Positions 29,113 to 38,300 of a stretch of 64,000 nt of DNA are shown in pieces. The stretch's first letter is position 1, and each line of letters begins with the position of its first letter. Location: the NCBI RefSeq assembly GCF_040545335.1, contig NZ_JBEPLU010000001.1, positions 434,001 through 498,000 of the forward strand, read 5' to 3'. The stretch comes from Phenylobacterium koreense. GTDB taxonomy: Bacteria > Pseudomonadota > Alphaproteobacteria > Caulobacterales > Caulobacteraceae. A model generated the notes under the pieces. It searched no databases, had not been told where the DNA came from, and worked only from the letters and a program-made list of their open reading frames with translations. A program made the position numbers and the translations under genes.

Positions 29113-30213
29113 CTAGGACAGGCTCGCCAGGGCGGCGCGTTCGAAGTTCTGCAGTTCGTCGGTGCGGCCGTCGCGGATCTTCAGCGCCCAGTTCGGGTCC
29201 TGCAGCAGGGCGCGGCCGACGCCGACGAGGTCGAAATCGCCCCGATCCAGGCGTCGGTTCAGCTCGTCCAGCGAGGCGGGCTTCGAACCCTCGCCCGCAA
29301 ACGCGGCGATGAATTCGCCCGAGAGGCCGACCGAGCCCACGGTGATGGTCGGAACGCCCATCAGCTTCTTGGCCCAGCCCGCGAAGTTCAGGTCCGAGCC
29401 CTCGAACTCCGGCTCCCAGAAGCGCCGTTGCGAGCAGTGCAGGATGTCGGCGCCCGCGTCGACCAGGGCGCCAAGCCAGGCTTCCAGGGCCTTGGGATCC
29501 TGGGCCAGCTTCACCTCGTAGTCCTGCTGCTTCCACTGGCTGATGCGGATGATCACCGGATAGTCGGGGCCGACGGCGGCGCGCACAGCGCGCAGGATGT
29601 CGGCGGCGAAGCGGGCGCGGCCGGGCAGATTCTTGGAGCCGTAGGCGTCTTCGCGGACGTTGGTGCCGTCCCAGAAGAACTGGTCGATCAGGTAGCCGTG
29701 CGCGCCATGCAACTCGATGGTTTCGAAGCCGAGTTCCTTGGCGCTCTTCGCCGCCTGGGCGAAGGCCTCGATGGTGTCGGCGACCTCCTCGTCGGTCATG
29801 GCCTCGCCGAACGCCTTGCCTGGGCGCGACAGGCCGGACGGGCTGTCATAGGGGCCGGGCGGGTTCCATTCCGGGTCGCGCGTGCGAACCGCGCCCACGT
29901 GCCATAGCTGCGGCCCCATGGCCCCGCCGACCGCGTGGACCTCGTCGATCACGTGCTTCCAGCCCGCCAGTTCCTTTTCGCCATGGAAGCGCGGGACGTT
30001 CTTGTCGTTGACCGAGGCGGGGCGATTGACCCCGGTCCCTTCCGAAACGATCAGGCCGACCTCGGCCGCCGCGCGGCGCTTGTAGTACTGAGCCACCTCG
30101 TCGTTGACGACGCCGCCAGGCGAGAAAGACCGGGTCATGGGGGCCATGACGATACGGTTCCTGAGGCGCAGGCCTTTGAATTCAAAAGGCTTGAAGAGGG
30201 CGTCGGCCGACAT
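29113..30213 (-). CDS. Old Yellow Enzyme family NADH:flavin oxidoreductase
   Basis: FMN-dependent ene-reductase of 366 residues acting on activated C=C bonds or nitro compounds. It starts LFKPFEFKGLRLRNRIVMAPMTRS, the OYE N-terminus. The substrate-anion-binding pair is in IELHGAHGYLIDQFF, followed by WDGTNVREDAYG and the FMN phosphate region (TVGSVGL and VGVGRALLQDPNW). No iron-sulfur domain is attached, so it is the short classical form. It is divergent from the CYP153-like gene, with a 12-bp palindrome between them that may bind a TetR-type regulator. Confidence 0.93.
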   Translation of the reverse strand: MSADALFKPFEFKGLRLRNRIVMAPMTRSFSPGGVVNDEVAQYYKRRAAAEVGLIVSEGTGVNRPASVNDKNVPRFHGEKELAGWKHVIDEVHAVGGAMGPQLWHVGAVRTRDPEWNPPGPYDSPSGLSRPGKAFGEAMTDEEVADTIEAFAQAAKSAKELGFETIELHGAHGYLIDQFFWDGTNVREDAYGSKNLPGRARFAADILRAVRAAVGPDYPVIIRISQWKQQDYEVKLAQDPKALEAWLGALVDAGADILHCSQRRFWEPEFEGSDLNFAGWAKKLMGVPTITVGSVGLSGEFIAAFAGEGSKPASLDELNRRLDRGDFDLVGVGRALLQDPNWALKIRDGRTDELQNFERAALASLS

Positions 30214-30256
30214 GCGGACTCCAAATTGCGAAGGGACGTTCCGGCGGCTTTAGAGC

Positions 30257-30268
30257 ACGACCGGTCGT
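30257..30268. promoter_or_regulatory. 12-bp perfect palindrome in the OYE / P450 divergent region
   Basis: ACGACCGGTCGT is self-complementary and lies 43 bases before the OYE start and 107 bases before the P450 start. Palindromes built on ACCGGT with flanking G/C arms are common TetR-family operators. No TetR gene is in the window, so the binder would act from elsewhere. Confidence 0.45.
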
Positions 30269-30375
30269 TTTGTCAGTTCAGTTTTTCTGTTGCACGCCAA
30301 GAACTTCCCCTGAGGCCGATCCGGCGCCATTCTCAAGTGAACAACGGTCACCAAAGATCAGCCGGAGGAAGCGAG

Positions 30376-31653
30376 ATGAGCGACGGCGCAGTCGACCTGA
30401 AGGCGGAGGCTCGCGCGCGAGCTTATTCGATGCCACTCGACGAGATGAACGTGGCCGATCCGGAACTCTTTCGGACCGACACCATGTGGCCCTACTTCGA
30501 GCGGCTGCGGAAGGAGGACCCGGTCCACTACCACAAGGAGGGCCTGCACGAGGAAGGCCCCTATTGGTCAGTGACCAAGTACAACGACATCATGGCGGTC
30601 GACACCAATCACGCGGTGTTCTCGTCCGAGCCGGCGATCACGATCTTCGATCCGAAGGACGATTTCCCGCTGCCGATGTTCATCGCGATGGACCCGCCCA
30701 AGCACGATCTGCAGCGCAAGACCGTCAGCCCCATCGTCTCCCCGGCCAATCTCCACCTGCTTGAACCGGTCATCCGCGGACGCATCCAGCGGACCCTGGA
30801 CGCCCTGCCGATCGGCGAGGAGTTCGACTGGGTGGACAAGGTGTCGATCGAGCTCACCACCCAGATGCTGGCGACGCTCTTCGACTTCCCGTGGGAGGAG
30901 CGCCGCAAGCTGACCCGCTGGTCCGACGTGGCGACCGCCGGCCCCGAGTCCGGCCTCTTCAGTTCCACCGATCCCGAGATCGCCGAACAGGAGCGCAAGG
31001 TCGAGCTGTTCGAATGCGTGGACTACTTCACGCGGCTCTGGAACGAGCGGGTCAACGCCGAGCCCAAGGGCGACCTGATCTCCATGCTGGCCCATGGCGA
31101 GGCCACCCGGAACATGGACCGGATGGAGTACCTGGGTAACCTGATCCTGCTGATCGTCGGGGGCAACGACACCACCCGCAACACCATGAGCGGCTCGGTC
31201 CTGGCCCTGCACCAAAACCCCGACCAGCGGGAAAAGCTCTACAAGAACCCGGAGCTGATCCCCTCGATGGTGTCGGAGACGATCCGCTGGCAGACGCCGC
31301 TGGCCCACATGCGGCGTACGCTGACCCAGGACTTCGAGCTGGGCGGCAAGGCCATGAAGAAGGGCGAGAAGATCATCATGTGGTACGTCTCGGGCAACCG
31401 CGACGACGAGGTGATCGAGAACCCGAACGCCTACATCATCGACCGCGAAAGGCCCCGGCAGCACCTGTCCTTCGGCTTCGGCATCCACCGCTGCGTGGGC
31501 AACCGGCTGGCCGAACTGCAGCTCAAGATCCTCTGGGAAGAGATCCTGCCCCGCTTCCCGACCATCGAGGTGCAGGGCGAGCCGCGCCGGGTGCTCTCCT
31601 CCTTCGTGAAGGGCTACGAAAACCTGCCGGTAGTGATCCCGCAGCGGCTCTAG
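30376..31653 (+). CDS. cytochrome P450, CYP153-like (probable alkane/fatty chain hydroxylase)
   Basis: Soluble bacterial P450 of 425 residues. The heme Cys is residue 373 in FGFGIHRCVGNRLAE, the oxygen-activating helix is GGNDTTRNTMSG, and the ExxR pair lies in SETIRW. The HRCVGNRLAELQLKILWEE and FVKGYENLPV blocks match the CYP153 family, whose members hydroxylate the end carbon of medium-chain alkanes. GGAGGA lies 6 bases before the ATG. The electron donors, ferredoxin and its reductase, are not next to it. Substrate is inferred from family. Confidence 0.9.
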   Translation: MSDGAVDLKAEARARAYSMPLDEMNVADPELFRTDTMWPYFERLRKEDPVHYHKEGLHEEGPYWSVTKYNDIMAVDTNHAVFSSEPAITIFDPKDDFPLPMFIAMDPPKHDLQRKTVSPIVSPANLHLLEPVIRGRIQRTLDALPIGEEFDWVDKVSIELTTQMLATLFDFPWEERRKLTRWSDVATAGPESGLFSSTDPEIAEQERKVELFECVDYFTRLWNERVNAEPKGDLISMLAHGEATRNMDRMEYLGNLILLIVGGNDTTRNTMSGSVLALHQNPDQREKLYKNPELIPSMVSETIRWQTPLAHMRRTLTQDFELGGKAMKKGEKIIMWYVSGNRDDEVIENPNAYIIDRERPRQHLSFGFGIHRCVGNRLAELQLKILWEEILPRFPTIEVQGEPRRVLSSFVKGYENLPVVIPQRL

Positions 31654-31657
31654 AGGC

Positions 31658-32296
31658 CTACCAGAGCTTCCACCAGGGCTCGGAGTCCAGGGCGCTGTCG
31701 CCGGGGCGCACCTCCTGCTGGCCCCAGGGCAGGACCATCATCAGCTTGTGGCTGCGCATGGTGGTGGTTCCGGAGGCGCGGACCTCGACGGCGATCGGCT
31801 TGCCGGACTTCCGCTCGTAGGCGAAGGCCGAGAACTCGGCCACGCCGCTGCGGTCGTTGCGGCTGTAGATCGACAGTTCGGGGATGGTGACCACCGTCCA
31901 TTGCGGCGAGATCGGCACTTGGATCGAAGGAATGCCGAGCACGCGGCTGATCTGGTCGATCGAGAGCACGCCCATGCGGATCTCGACGATGATGTCGGCG
32001 CCCTCGCGAGTGGGTGAGAGGCGCGCGCCGCGCGACACCAGACCCTCGCGAATCGCGCTCTGGGCATAGTCGGCGCCCTCGCCGCGGAAGTTGGCGGTGT
32101 CGAGGAACACGCTGGCGCCGGCCGGGATCGGCAGGGTGAGCTGCTTGGCCGCCCGTTCGGCGGCATGCGAAACCAGAAGCTGTTCGGTGGCCGTGCGGCC
32201 CGGCCGCGTCTCGACCGGCGTGGCGCAGCCGCTCAGCAGGAAGGCGCCCGCAAGCAGCCCGCTCAGGGCTGAAGACCACCGGAAAATTGCGACCAT
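31658..32296 (-). CDS. lipoprotein, DUF6655-like
   Basis: A 212-residue probable lipoprotein: signal LSGLLAGAFLLSGCATP with the lipobox Cys at about 24. The mature part has LPIPAGASVFLDTANFRGEG, YAQSAIREGLVSRGARL and PELSIYSRNDRSGVAEFSAFAYE, a pattern seen in conserved lipoproteins of unknown function. It converges on the P450 gene with 4 bases between stops. The residue after the Cys is Ala, with no inner-membrane retention Asp, so outer-membrane sorting is expected. Confidence 0.75.
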   Translation of the reverse strand: MVAIFRWSSALSGLLAGAFLLSGCATPVETRPGRTATEQLLVSHAAERAAKQLTLPIPAGASVFLDTANFRGEGADYAQSAIREGLVSRGARLSPTREGADIIVEIRMGVLSIDQISRVLGIPSIQVPISPQWTVVTIPELSIYSRNDRSGVAEFSAFAYERKSGKPIAVEVRASGTTTMRSHKLMMVLPWGQQEVRPGDSALDSEPWWKLW

Positions 32297-32421
32297 GGTT
32301 ACGCTCCGTCCGTACGCCTACACACTCCACGCGGCCAGTTGCGCCGCCCGCGCCGCCTATAGCGCGTTCGCGGCAGCTTTAGGGTGCGCCGCCACGACTC
32401 TGCGCTGAAAACCTGCCGGTG

Positions 32422-33624
32422 TCAGAAGGTCAGTTGCAGACGCCCGGCCAGGCTGTCGCCCCGGTCCGCCCCTGCATAGGGGCCGTCGGGACGCTCGACT
32501 TCCCAGTGGCTCAGGTCGACCATCAGCCGCATCCATTGCTCGAGCCGCCAGTTCACCCCGACCTCAGCCTCGCGTCCGAGGCCGCCCAGGGGCGCATCGG
32601 TGTTGTCGAGCACCTGATAGCGGATCGCAACATCCCAGCCGCCGAAGCCGCCTTTCGACACCGGCCTGGCGGGGGCCGTCTTCACGAAGGTTCCGCTGCG
32701 CGAGGAGTAGGCGCTTGGCTCGCCGGTCAGCGACCAGCCGGCTGAGAGCGACCAGGCGTCCACGTCCGCATGCAGGGAGCGGGCGTCGATCTCGCGGCGG
32801 CCGGCCTCGACGAAGGACCAGCCGCGCCCGCGCACGCCGCCCAGTTCCAGGCCGTAGCCCTGGCCGTGTACGGGATCGGCGATCGCGCCGAGAGCAACCT
32901 GAACCTGATCGTTGAAATGCCCGGCCCAGTTCGTGTTCCGGGACAGAGACTTGCGCTCGCCCAGGTCCTCGTAGAAGGCCCAGGCGCCCAGGTGGACCAA
33001 GCCGGTCTCCGACCTCACCGGGTTCCAGTGGCCGCGCAGGAGATAGGTGGTCGTGTCGCGAGTCGCCTCGCGGTTGGCGGGATCCTCGCCGGCCACTTCG
33101 CCGGCCAGATGCCATCCCGCGCCGTAGATCTTGGCGATGCCGCCCCAGCCGTAGAACCCCTTCACCGGCGCAGCCGCCAGGGCGACGCTGTTACGCTCCA
33201 TGAAGGCGGTTCCCTCCGAGCTGGACGAGCCTTCGAGGCCGCGTTCGCTCAGGCGGTTGCCCAGGGTAAATTCGAGCTCCCGGCCGTCCCACTCGTCGCG
33301 CCAGACGAGGTAGGTGCTCCGCAGAACCGTTTCGCCGCCCTGGAAGTCCGCTTCAACGTTGTAGATCAAGTGCTTTCCGGACCGGCCCGCCAGACCAGCC
33401 CGCAAGGTCCGCCACTCGCGCCCCGAGGCGTTGCGGGCGTCATGGGCCGAACCGGTCGTGGAATAGCCGTCCAGCACCAGCCGTCCCTTGGGGCGGATGG
33501 CGAAGCCGCCGTCCTGGCTGACCAGTTCGCCGCTATCCCAGGAAAGAGCCTGCGCCCCCGCCGGGCCCGCCCACGCGACCGCCAGCCCTCCGGCGACCGC
33601 GCACAATACCCCTGCCTTGAAAAT
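32422..33624 (-). CDS. OprO/OprP-like outer-membrane porin
   Basis: Beta-barrel porin of about 400 residues. The mature part opens SGELVSQDGGFAIRPKGRLVLDGY, typical of phosphate-selective porin-like proteins. It shows alternating strand patterns such as YNVEADFQGGETVLRSTYLVW and ends in RLQLTF with a terminal Phe, the outer-membrane assembly signal. The usual ATG is absent. An ATT at 33624, preceded by GGGGAGG at 5 bases, would give the complete signal peptide with a positive n-region (FKAGVLCAVAGGLAVAWAGPAGA). The nearest conventional start, TTG at 33606, gives a signal without any Lys or Arg. The transported substrate is unknown. Confidence 0.8.
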   Translation of the reverse strand: MFKAGVLCAVAGGLAVAWAGPAGAQALSWDSGELVSQDGGFAIRPKGRLVLDGYSTTGSAHDARNASGREWRTLRAGLAGRSGKHLIYNVEADFQGGETVLRSTYLVWRDEWDGRELEFTLGNRLSERGLEGSSSSEGTAFMERNSVALAAAPVKGFYGWGGIAKIYGAGWHLAGEVAGEDPANREATRDTTTYLLRGHWNPVRSETGLVHLGAWAFYEDLGERKSLSRNTNWAGHFNDQVQVALGAIADPVHGQGYGLELGGVRGRGWSFVEAGRREIDARSLHADVDAWSLSAGWSLTGEPSAYSSRSGTFVKTAPARPVSKGGFGGWDVAIRYQVLDNTDAPLGGLGREAEVGVNWRLEQWMRLMVDLSHWEVERPDGPYAGADRGDSLAGRLQLTF

Positions 33625-33691
33625 GAAAGCCTCCCCGATCTCGCGCCTTCAAGACGCAGACCGGGCAGGCCTCCACAACAGGAAAATCGTC

Positions 33692-33979
33692 TCAGACGCC
33701 GTCGAGGTATTCGATCTCGGGACGGCCGCCCATGCAGGGGCCCATCTTGGCGCCGGCGGCCTTGAAGTAGTCGCTGCCGCCGTGAGCCTTCAGGGCGGCT
33801 TCGTCCTTGTAAAGCTCGAGCACCTTGTAGACCGTCGGGTCCGTGCGGCTCTTGGTCAATTGGTAGGCCAGGTTGCCCGGCTCGTTCGCCCGGACCTGCT
33901 TGGTGAGATCCGCGAAGATCGCCTCGAATTCAGATTGCTTGCCGTCCTGGACCTTCAAGGTCGCGACCACGCCGATCAT
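33692..33979 (-). CDS. antibiotic biosynthesis monooxygenase (ABM) domain protein
   Basis: A 95-residue ferredoxin-like-fold protein of the ABM/YgiN type, dimeric in known cases. It may act as a quinol monooxygenase or a detoxifying enzyme. The pattern VATLKVQDGKQSEFEAIFADLTKQVRANEPGNLAYQL, VLELYKDEAALKAH and YFKAAGAKM is typical. GGGAGG precedes the ATG. The gene is alone, followed 68 bases later by the porin on the same strand. A direct repeat and hairpin lie in its upstream region. Confidence 0.85.
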   Translation of the reverse strand: MIGVVATLKVQDGKQSEFEAIFADLTKQVRANEPGNLAYQLTKSRTDPTVYKVLELYKDEAALKAHGGSDYFKAAGAKMGPCMGGRPEIEYLDGV

Positions 33980-34039
33980 GCTGTCCTCCCAACAGTTGTT
34001 TGAAAGGCGAACCTAGAGGCGCCGGCATGCGGCGACAAG

Positions 34040-34152
34040 CTGCCGATGAGCGGCCTATCGGCAGGTTTTGTTCACAATCCGCGCAGGAAGGCGCCGATCG
34101 ATGTCGGCAAATCAAGGACTTATGAAACGGCGGGGAGGCCTATCGGCAGGTT
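34040..34152. repeat. 16-base direct repeat with hairpin upstream of the ABM gene
   Basis: GGCCTATCGGCAGGTT occurs exactly at 34052-34067 and again at 34137-34152, 85 bases apart. The first copy also forms an 8-bp stem with CTGCCGAT (34040-34047). The second copy reaches into the stop codon of the next membrane protein gene. The meaning is unknown; a shared 3-prime or operator element is possible. Confidence 0.5.
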
Positions 34153-34441
34153 AGCGGCCCTGACGTTCGTTCCACCCATAAGCCACCCAGTGGTGGCCGC
34201 CCAGGTGACGGGCCTCGATCACGCCGTCGTCGGTGTGGGCGCGGGAACGCTTGGCCCGAAGCGCGAGTCCGCCGAGCGCCAACAGGGCCGAGGCCATCAC
34301 CGCGATCACGACGACGGTCGCCGCGAAGAAGACCGCCAGAACAGCCCCGACGACGATCGCCGCGAGGGTGGCGAGCGCGCCACCGACCGCCGCGAAACCG
34401 CGAAGCGCCGAACCGTGCTTCCTGGCGAATTCCCGAACCAT
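34151..34441 (-). CDS. small membrane protein, function unknown
   Basis: A 96-residue protein with a basic N-terminus (VREFARKHGSALRG) and one long or two short hydrophobic segments at about 20-60 (LATLAAIVVGAVLAVFFAATVVVIAVMASALLALGG). The cytoplasmic-type tail AKRSRAHTDDGVIEARHLGGHHWVAYGWNERQGR has a His-rich conserved-looking HHWVAYGWN. The ATG at 34441 has GAGGA 5 bases upstream and was preferred over a TTG four codons earlier. The family is not recognised, but the tail suggests a conserved protein. Confidence 0.6.
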   Translation of the reverse strand: MVREFARKHGSALRGFAAVGGALATLAAIVVGAVLAVFFAATVVVIAVMASALLALGGLALRAKRSRAHTDDGVIEARHLGGHHWVAYGWNERQGR

Positions 34442-34544
34442 CAGCTTCCTCAAGGGCGCCGCTTGTAACGGCTAAAACGAATAATTTGGCCGGGCGATCC
34501 CGGCCGTCAACGCAAACCGACAGAAACACGACAAAGTGGCGTCA

Positions 34545-35240
34545 TCATGCCGCGCCCGCCAGCGCCATGGCCTTGCGCTCGCGCATGATGTCGTTGAACG
34601 CGGCGTTGATCGCGGCGGACTTGGCCTCGGCGATGTCGATGAACTCGGTCGGCAATCCCCGGGCGCGGGCGCGGTCGGGGTGGGCTTCGGAGAGCATCGA
34701 CTTCCAGGCTGCGCGGACGGTGTCGTCCGGCGCGTCGTGGGGCACGGCGAGAATGCCGTAGGGATCGTCGGCGCCGATACCGAGGTGCACCGCCTTGAGG
34801 CGGCGGAAGACCAAGGGTGAGAGGCCGAAGAGGTCGCTGACCTGCTCCAGGTAGTCCAGCTCGTCGGCGCTGACGACGCCGTCGGCCGCGGCGATGTGAA
34901 AGAGGCCGTCGAGCACGTCTTCCAGCAGGGTCGGGCAACGGGCGTAGCGCTTGGCCAGGCGCCGGGCGTAGCTCTCGAAGCCGCGGGTCGTCTGCCGCGC
35001 CAGTTCGTACAGCCGATGAACATTGCGCTCGGAGGCGGCGTCGGGCTGGAAGACCTGGGCGAAGGCGTCGAACTCGCCGACGCTGGCCCGGCCATCGGCC
35101 TTTGCGAGCTTGGCGCCGAGGGCGGTGACCGCGGTGGAAAAGGCGGGGTCCTCTCCCGGCCGGGTGGCGGGACAGTCAGCGCAGTCACCCGCATCGGGCT
35201 TACGGACTGCGAGCCCAGCAATGTTGCGCCAGAAGCTCAT
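34545..35240 (-). CDS. TerB-like plus J-domain protein (DjlA-like co-chaperone)
   Basis: A 231-residue protein. A helical TerB-type domain occupies about 35-155 (AKADGRASVGEFDAFAQVF, ADGVVSADELDYLEQVSDLFGLS). A C-terminal J domain follows (DPYGILAVPHDAPDDTVRAAWKSMLSEAHPDRAR) with the HPD tripeptide that stimulates DnaK. This order is that of DjlA, but the N-terminal membrane segment is weak or absent (MSFWRNIAGLAVRK). It would be a DnaK co-chaperone at or near the membrane. The ATG is at 35240, divergent from the 5-oxoprolinase gene. The much longer frame upstream is antisense to that gene. Confidence 0.85.
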   Translation of the reverse strand: MSFWRNIAGLAVRKPDAGDCADCPATRPGEDPAFSTAVTALGAKLAKADGRASVGEFDAFAQVFQPDAASERNVHRLYELARQTTRGFESYARRLAKRYARCPTLLEDVLDGLFHIAAADGVVSADELDYLEQVSDLFGLSPLVFRRLKAVHLGIGADDPYGILAVPHDAPDDTVRAAWKSMLSEAHPDRARARGLPTEFIDIAEAKSAAINAAFNDIMRERKAMALAGAA

Positions 35241-35312
35241 GGGAGTAATCGGAAGCTGTAAGGCGGCGAGCGGCCCCTGACAATGTGCAATGACCCCACG
35301 GAAGGTTACGGT

Positions 35313-38300
35313 TTGGACAGACTCTGGAGCTTCTGGATCGATCGCGGCGGCACCTTCACCGACGTGATCGCAAGGTCCGACCAGGGTGACGAGCGATCCT
35401 TGAAGCTGCTGTCCGCCTCTCCCGCCTATGAGGACGCCGCCGTCGAGGCCATGCGCCGGGTGCTGAAGACGCCGCCGGGCGCGCCGTTTCCCGCCCAGCG
35501 GGTCGCAGCGATCAAGATGGGCACGACGGTGGCGACCAACGCGCTGCTGGAGCGCGCGGGCGCCAGGACGCTGCTTGTCACCACCGAGGGCTTCGCCGAC
35601 GCCCTGGTGATCGGCGACCAGGCGCGGCCCGATCTCTTCGCGCTCAACATCGTCCGGCCAGAGCCGCTCTACTCCGGTGTCCTTGAGGCGCGCGAGCGGC
35701 TGGGGGCCGACGGGGAGGTCGTGCGCCCACTCGACCTGGACGACCTGAAGTCCAGGCTGGCGGCCGCACGGAAAGACGGGTTCGCCTCGGCCGCCATCGC
35801 CTTCCTGCACGCCGACCTCAATCCGGGCCACGAGCTGGCGGCGGGAGAAGCCGCGCGGGCCGCAGGCTTCGAATTCGTCGCCCTGTCGCACGAGGTCTCG
35901 CCCCTGCCCCGCTTCACGCCGCGGGCCGAGACGACGGTGGCCGACGCCTACCTGACGCCGGTCCTGCAGGCCTATGTCGACAAGGTGGCGGGTGCGGTGG
36001 CCGGCGCGCCGCTGTTCTTCATGACCTCGGCCGGGGCGCTGGTGAAGGCCGAGGCGTTCCGCGGCCGCGACGCGGTGGTGTCGGGGCCGGCCGGCGGGGT
36101 GGTCGGGGTCGCCCGCACCGCGCAGATCGCCGGGGAGAGCCAGGCCCTGGGCTTCGACATGGGCGGCACCTCGACCGACGTCTGCCGCTATGCAGGCCTG
36201 CTGGAACGGCGCGACAACGCCCGCATCGCCGGGGTGAAGCTGCGCAGCCCGATGCTGGACGTGGAGACGGTGGCCGCCGGCGGCGGGTCGATCCTGGCGT
36301 TCGACGGGCTGCGGGCGCGGGTGGGACCGCAGAGCGCCGGGGCCAATCCAGGCCCGGCAGCCTACGGACGCGGCGGGCCTGCGACGGTGACCGACGCCAA
36401 CCTCGTGCTTGGCCGGCTCGACCCGCGATTCTTTCCGCCGATCTTCGGCCCGAACGCCGACGCTCCGCTCGACGTCGCGGCGGCGCGAGCCGCCATCGCC
36501 GACCTGGCGGACGCCATGGGTGCGACCAGCGTAGAGGCCGCCGCCGAGGGCTTCGTGGCCATCGCCGTCGAACAGATGGCCCGCGCCACCGACCGGATTT
36601 CGACCGAGCGCGGCTTCGATCCGCGCGACCACGCCCTGACGGCTTTCGGCGGCGCGGCCGGCCAGGTGGCCTGCGAGGTGGCCCAGGCGTTGGGGCCGAC
36701 GCAGGTGATCTGCCCGCGGCACGGCAGCGTGCTGTCGGCCTGGGGGATCGGGCAGGCCGAACTGGCGAGCCTGCGACAGGTCGGCCTGGAAGCGCGGCTG
36801 GATGCGACGGGCCTGGCCCGGGCGCGGGACGCCGCCGCCGAGGCCAAGGCCGCCGCGGTGGCGGCCCTGGCCGACCAGGGGGCGAGCGCGGACGAGGTCC
36901 GGCTGACCCTGCGGCTGCGATACGAAGGGGCGGACGCCGAACTGCCGGTCGCCTTCGACGGCTTGGCCGAGGTCAAGGCGAGCTTCGAGGCGGGCCACAA
37001 GCGGCTGTTCGGCTTCATCGAAGCGGCGCTGCCCATCGTCATCGCCTCGGTCGAGGCCGAAGCGGTGAGCGGCGGAACACAGGCTCTTCCTCCCTCTCCT
37101 AGGGAGGGCGGATCGGCGCGTGGCGACGAGACGGCCCGGCAGTCCCCCACCCTGGCCGCTTCGCGGCCTGTCCCGCCTGGCGAGGGCGAAGGAGAAGAGA
37201 CGGCGCGGATGTTCTTCCACGGGGGCTGGGTGGAGGGGCCGGTGGTGGCGGCGGGGGAGGTGAGCAGGGTCGAAGGCCCGGCCCTGATCGTCCGCCCCGA
37301 CACCCAGATCGCGGTCTCGCCCGGCTGGACGGCGAGCCGCGGCCCCGACGGGATGATCGTCCTGAACCGGGCGGGTGCGGCGCGCAGCGCCAGGCTGGCG
37401 CTGGACAGGGCCGACCCGATCACCCTGGAGCTGTTCAACAAACGTTTCATGGGCGTGGCCGAGGCCATGGGGGCGGCGCTGGAGCGCACGGCGCATTCGG
37501 TGAACATCAAGGAGCGGCTGGATTTTTCCTGCGCGCTCTTTGACGTGGACGGCGGCCTGGTCGCCAACGCGCCGCACATGCCGGTGCACCTCGGCTCCAT
37601 GGGCGCCAGCGTGCGCGCAGTCCGCGACCGCCATGCCGACATTTCACCAGGCGACGCCTTTGCCCTGAACAACCCCTATGCGGGCGGGACGCACCTGCCG
37701 GACATCACCGTGGCCATGCCGGTGTTCGTCGAGGGGCCGAGGCCGGCGTTCTACGTCGCCGCTCGCGGGCACCACGCCGACGTCGGCGGGATACAGCCCG
37801 GCTCCATGCCGCCCTTTTCGCACACCCTGGAAGAAGAGGGCGTGCTGCTGGACGCCCTGCCGATCATGAAGGATGGCGTCTTCCTCGAGGCGGCGGTGCG
37901 CGAGGCGCTGGGCGCCGGGTGCTATCCGGCGCGGGCGCCGGACCGGAACCTGGCGGACCTGAAGGCGCAGATCGCCGCCTGCCAGGCCGGGGGCGCGGCG
38001 GTGAAGACGATGATCGAGACCTACGGCGGCGAGGCGGTGGCGGCCTATATGGGCTTCGTCCAGGCCAATGCGGCGGCCTCCGTCCGGCGGGCGGTCGGCA
38101 AGCTGGCCGACGGGATGGCGCGGGTTCCGATGGACGGCGGCGGGGAGATCGTGGTGCGCACCGTCGTGGATGCGGCGGCCGGCGAGGCGGTCCTGGACTT
38201 CCGCGAGTCGGCCGACCAGCTCACCTCGAACTTCAACGCGCCTTCCGCCATCGTCGATGCGGCGGCGCTCTATGTGTTCCGCAGCCTGGTGGACGACGAC

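Noticed and set aside
35241..37634. Long upstream extension of the TerB-DnaJ frame
   Set aside because: Antisense to the 5-oxoprolinase gene and without domain content; the protein proper starts at 35240.
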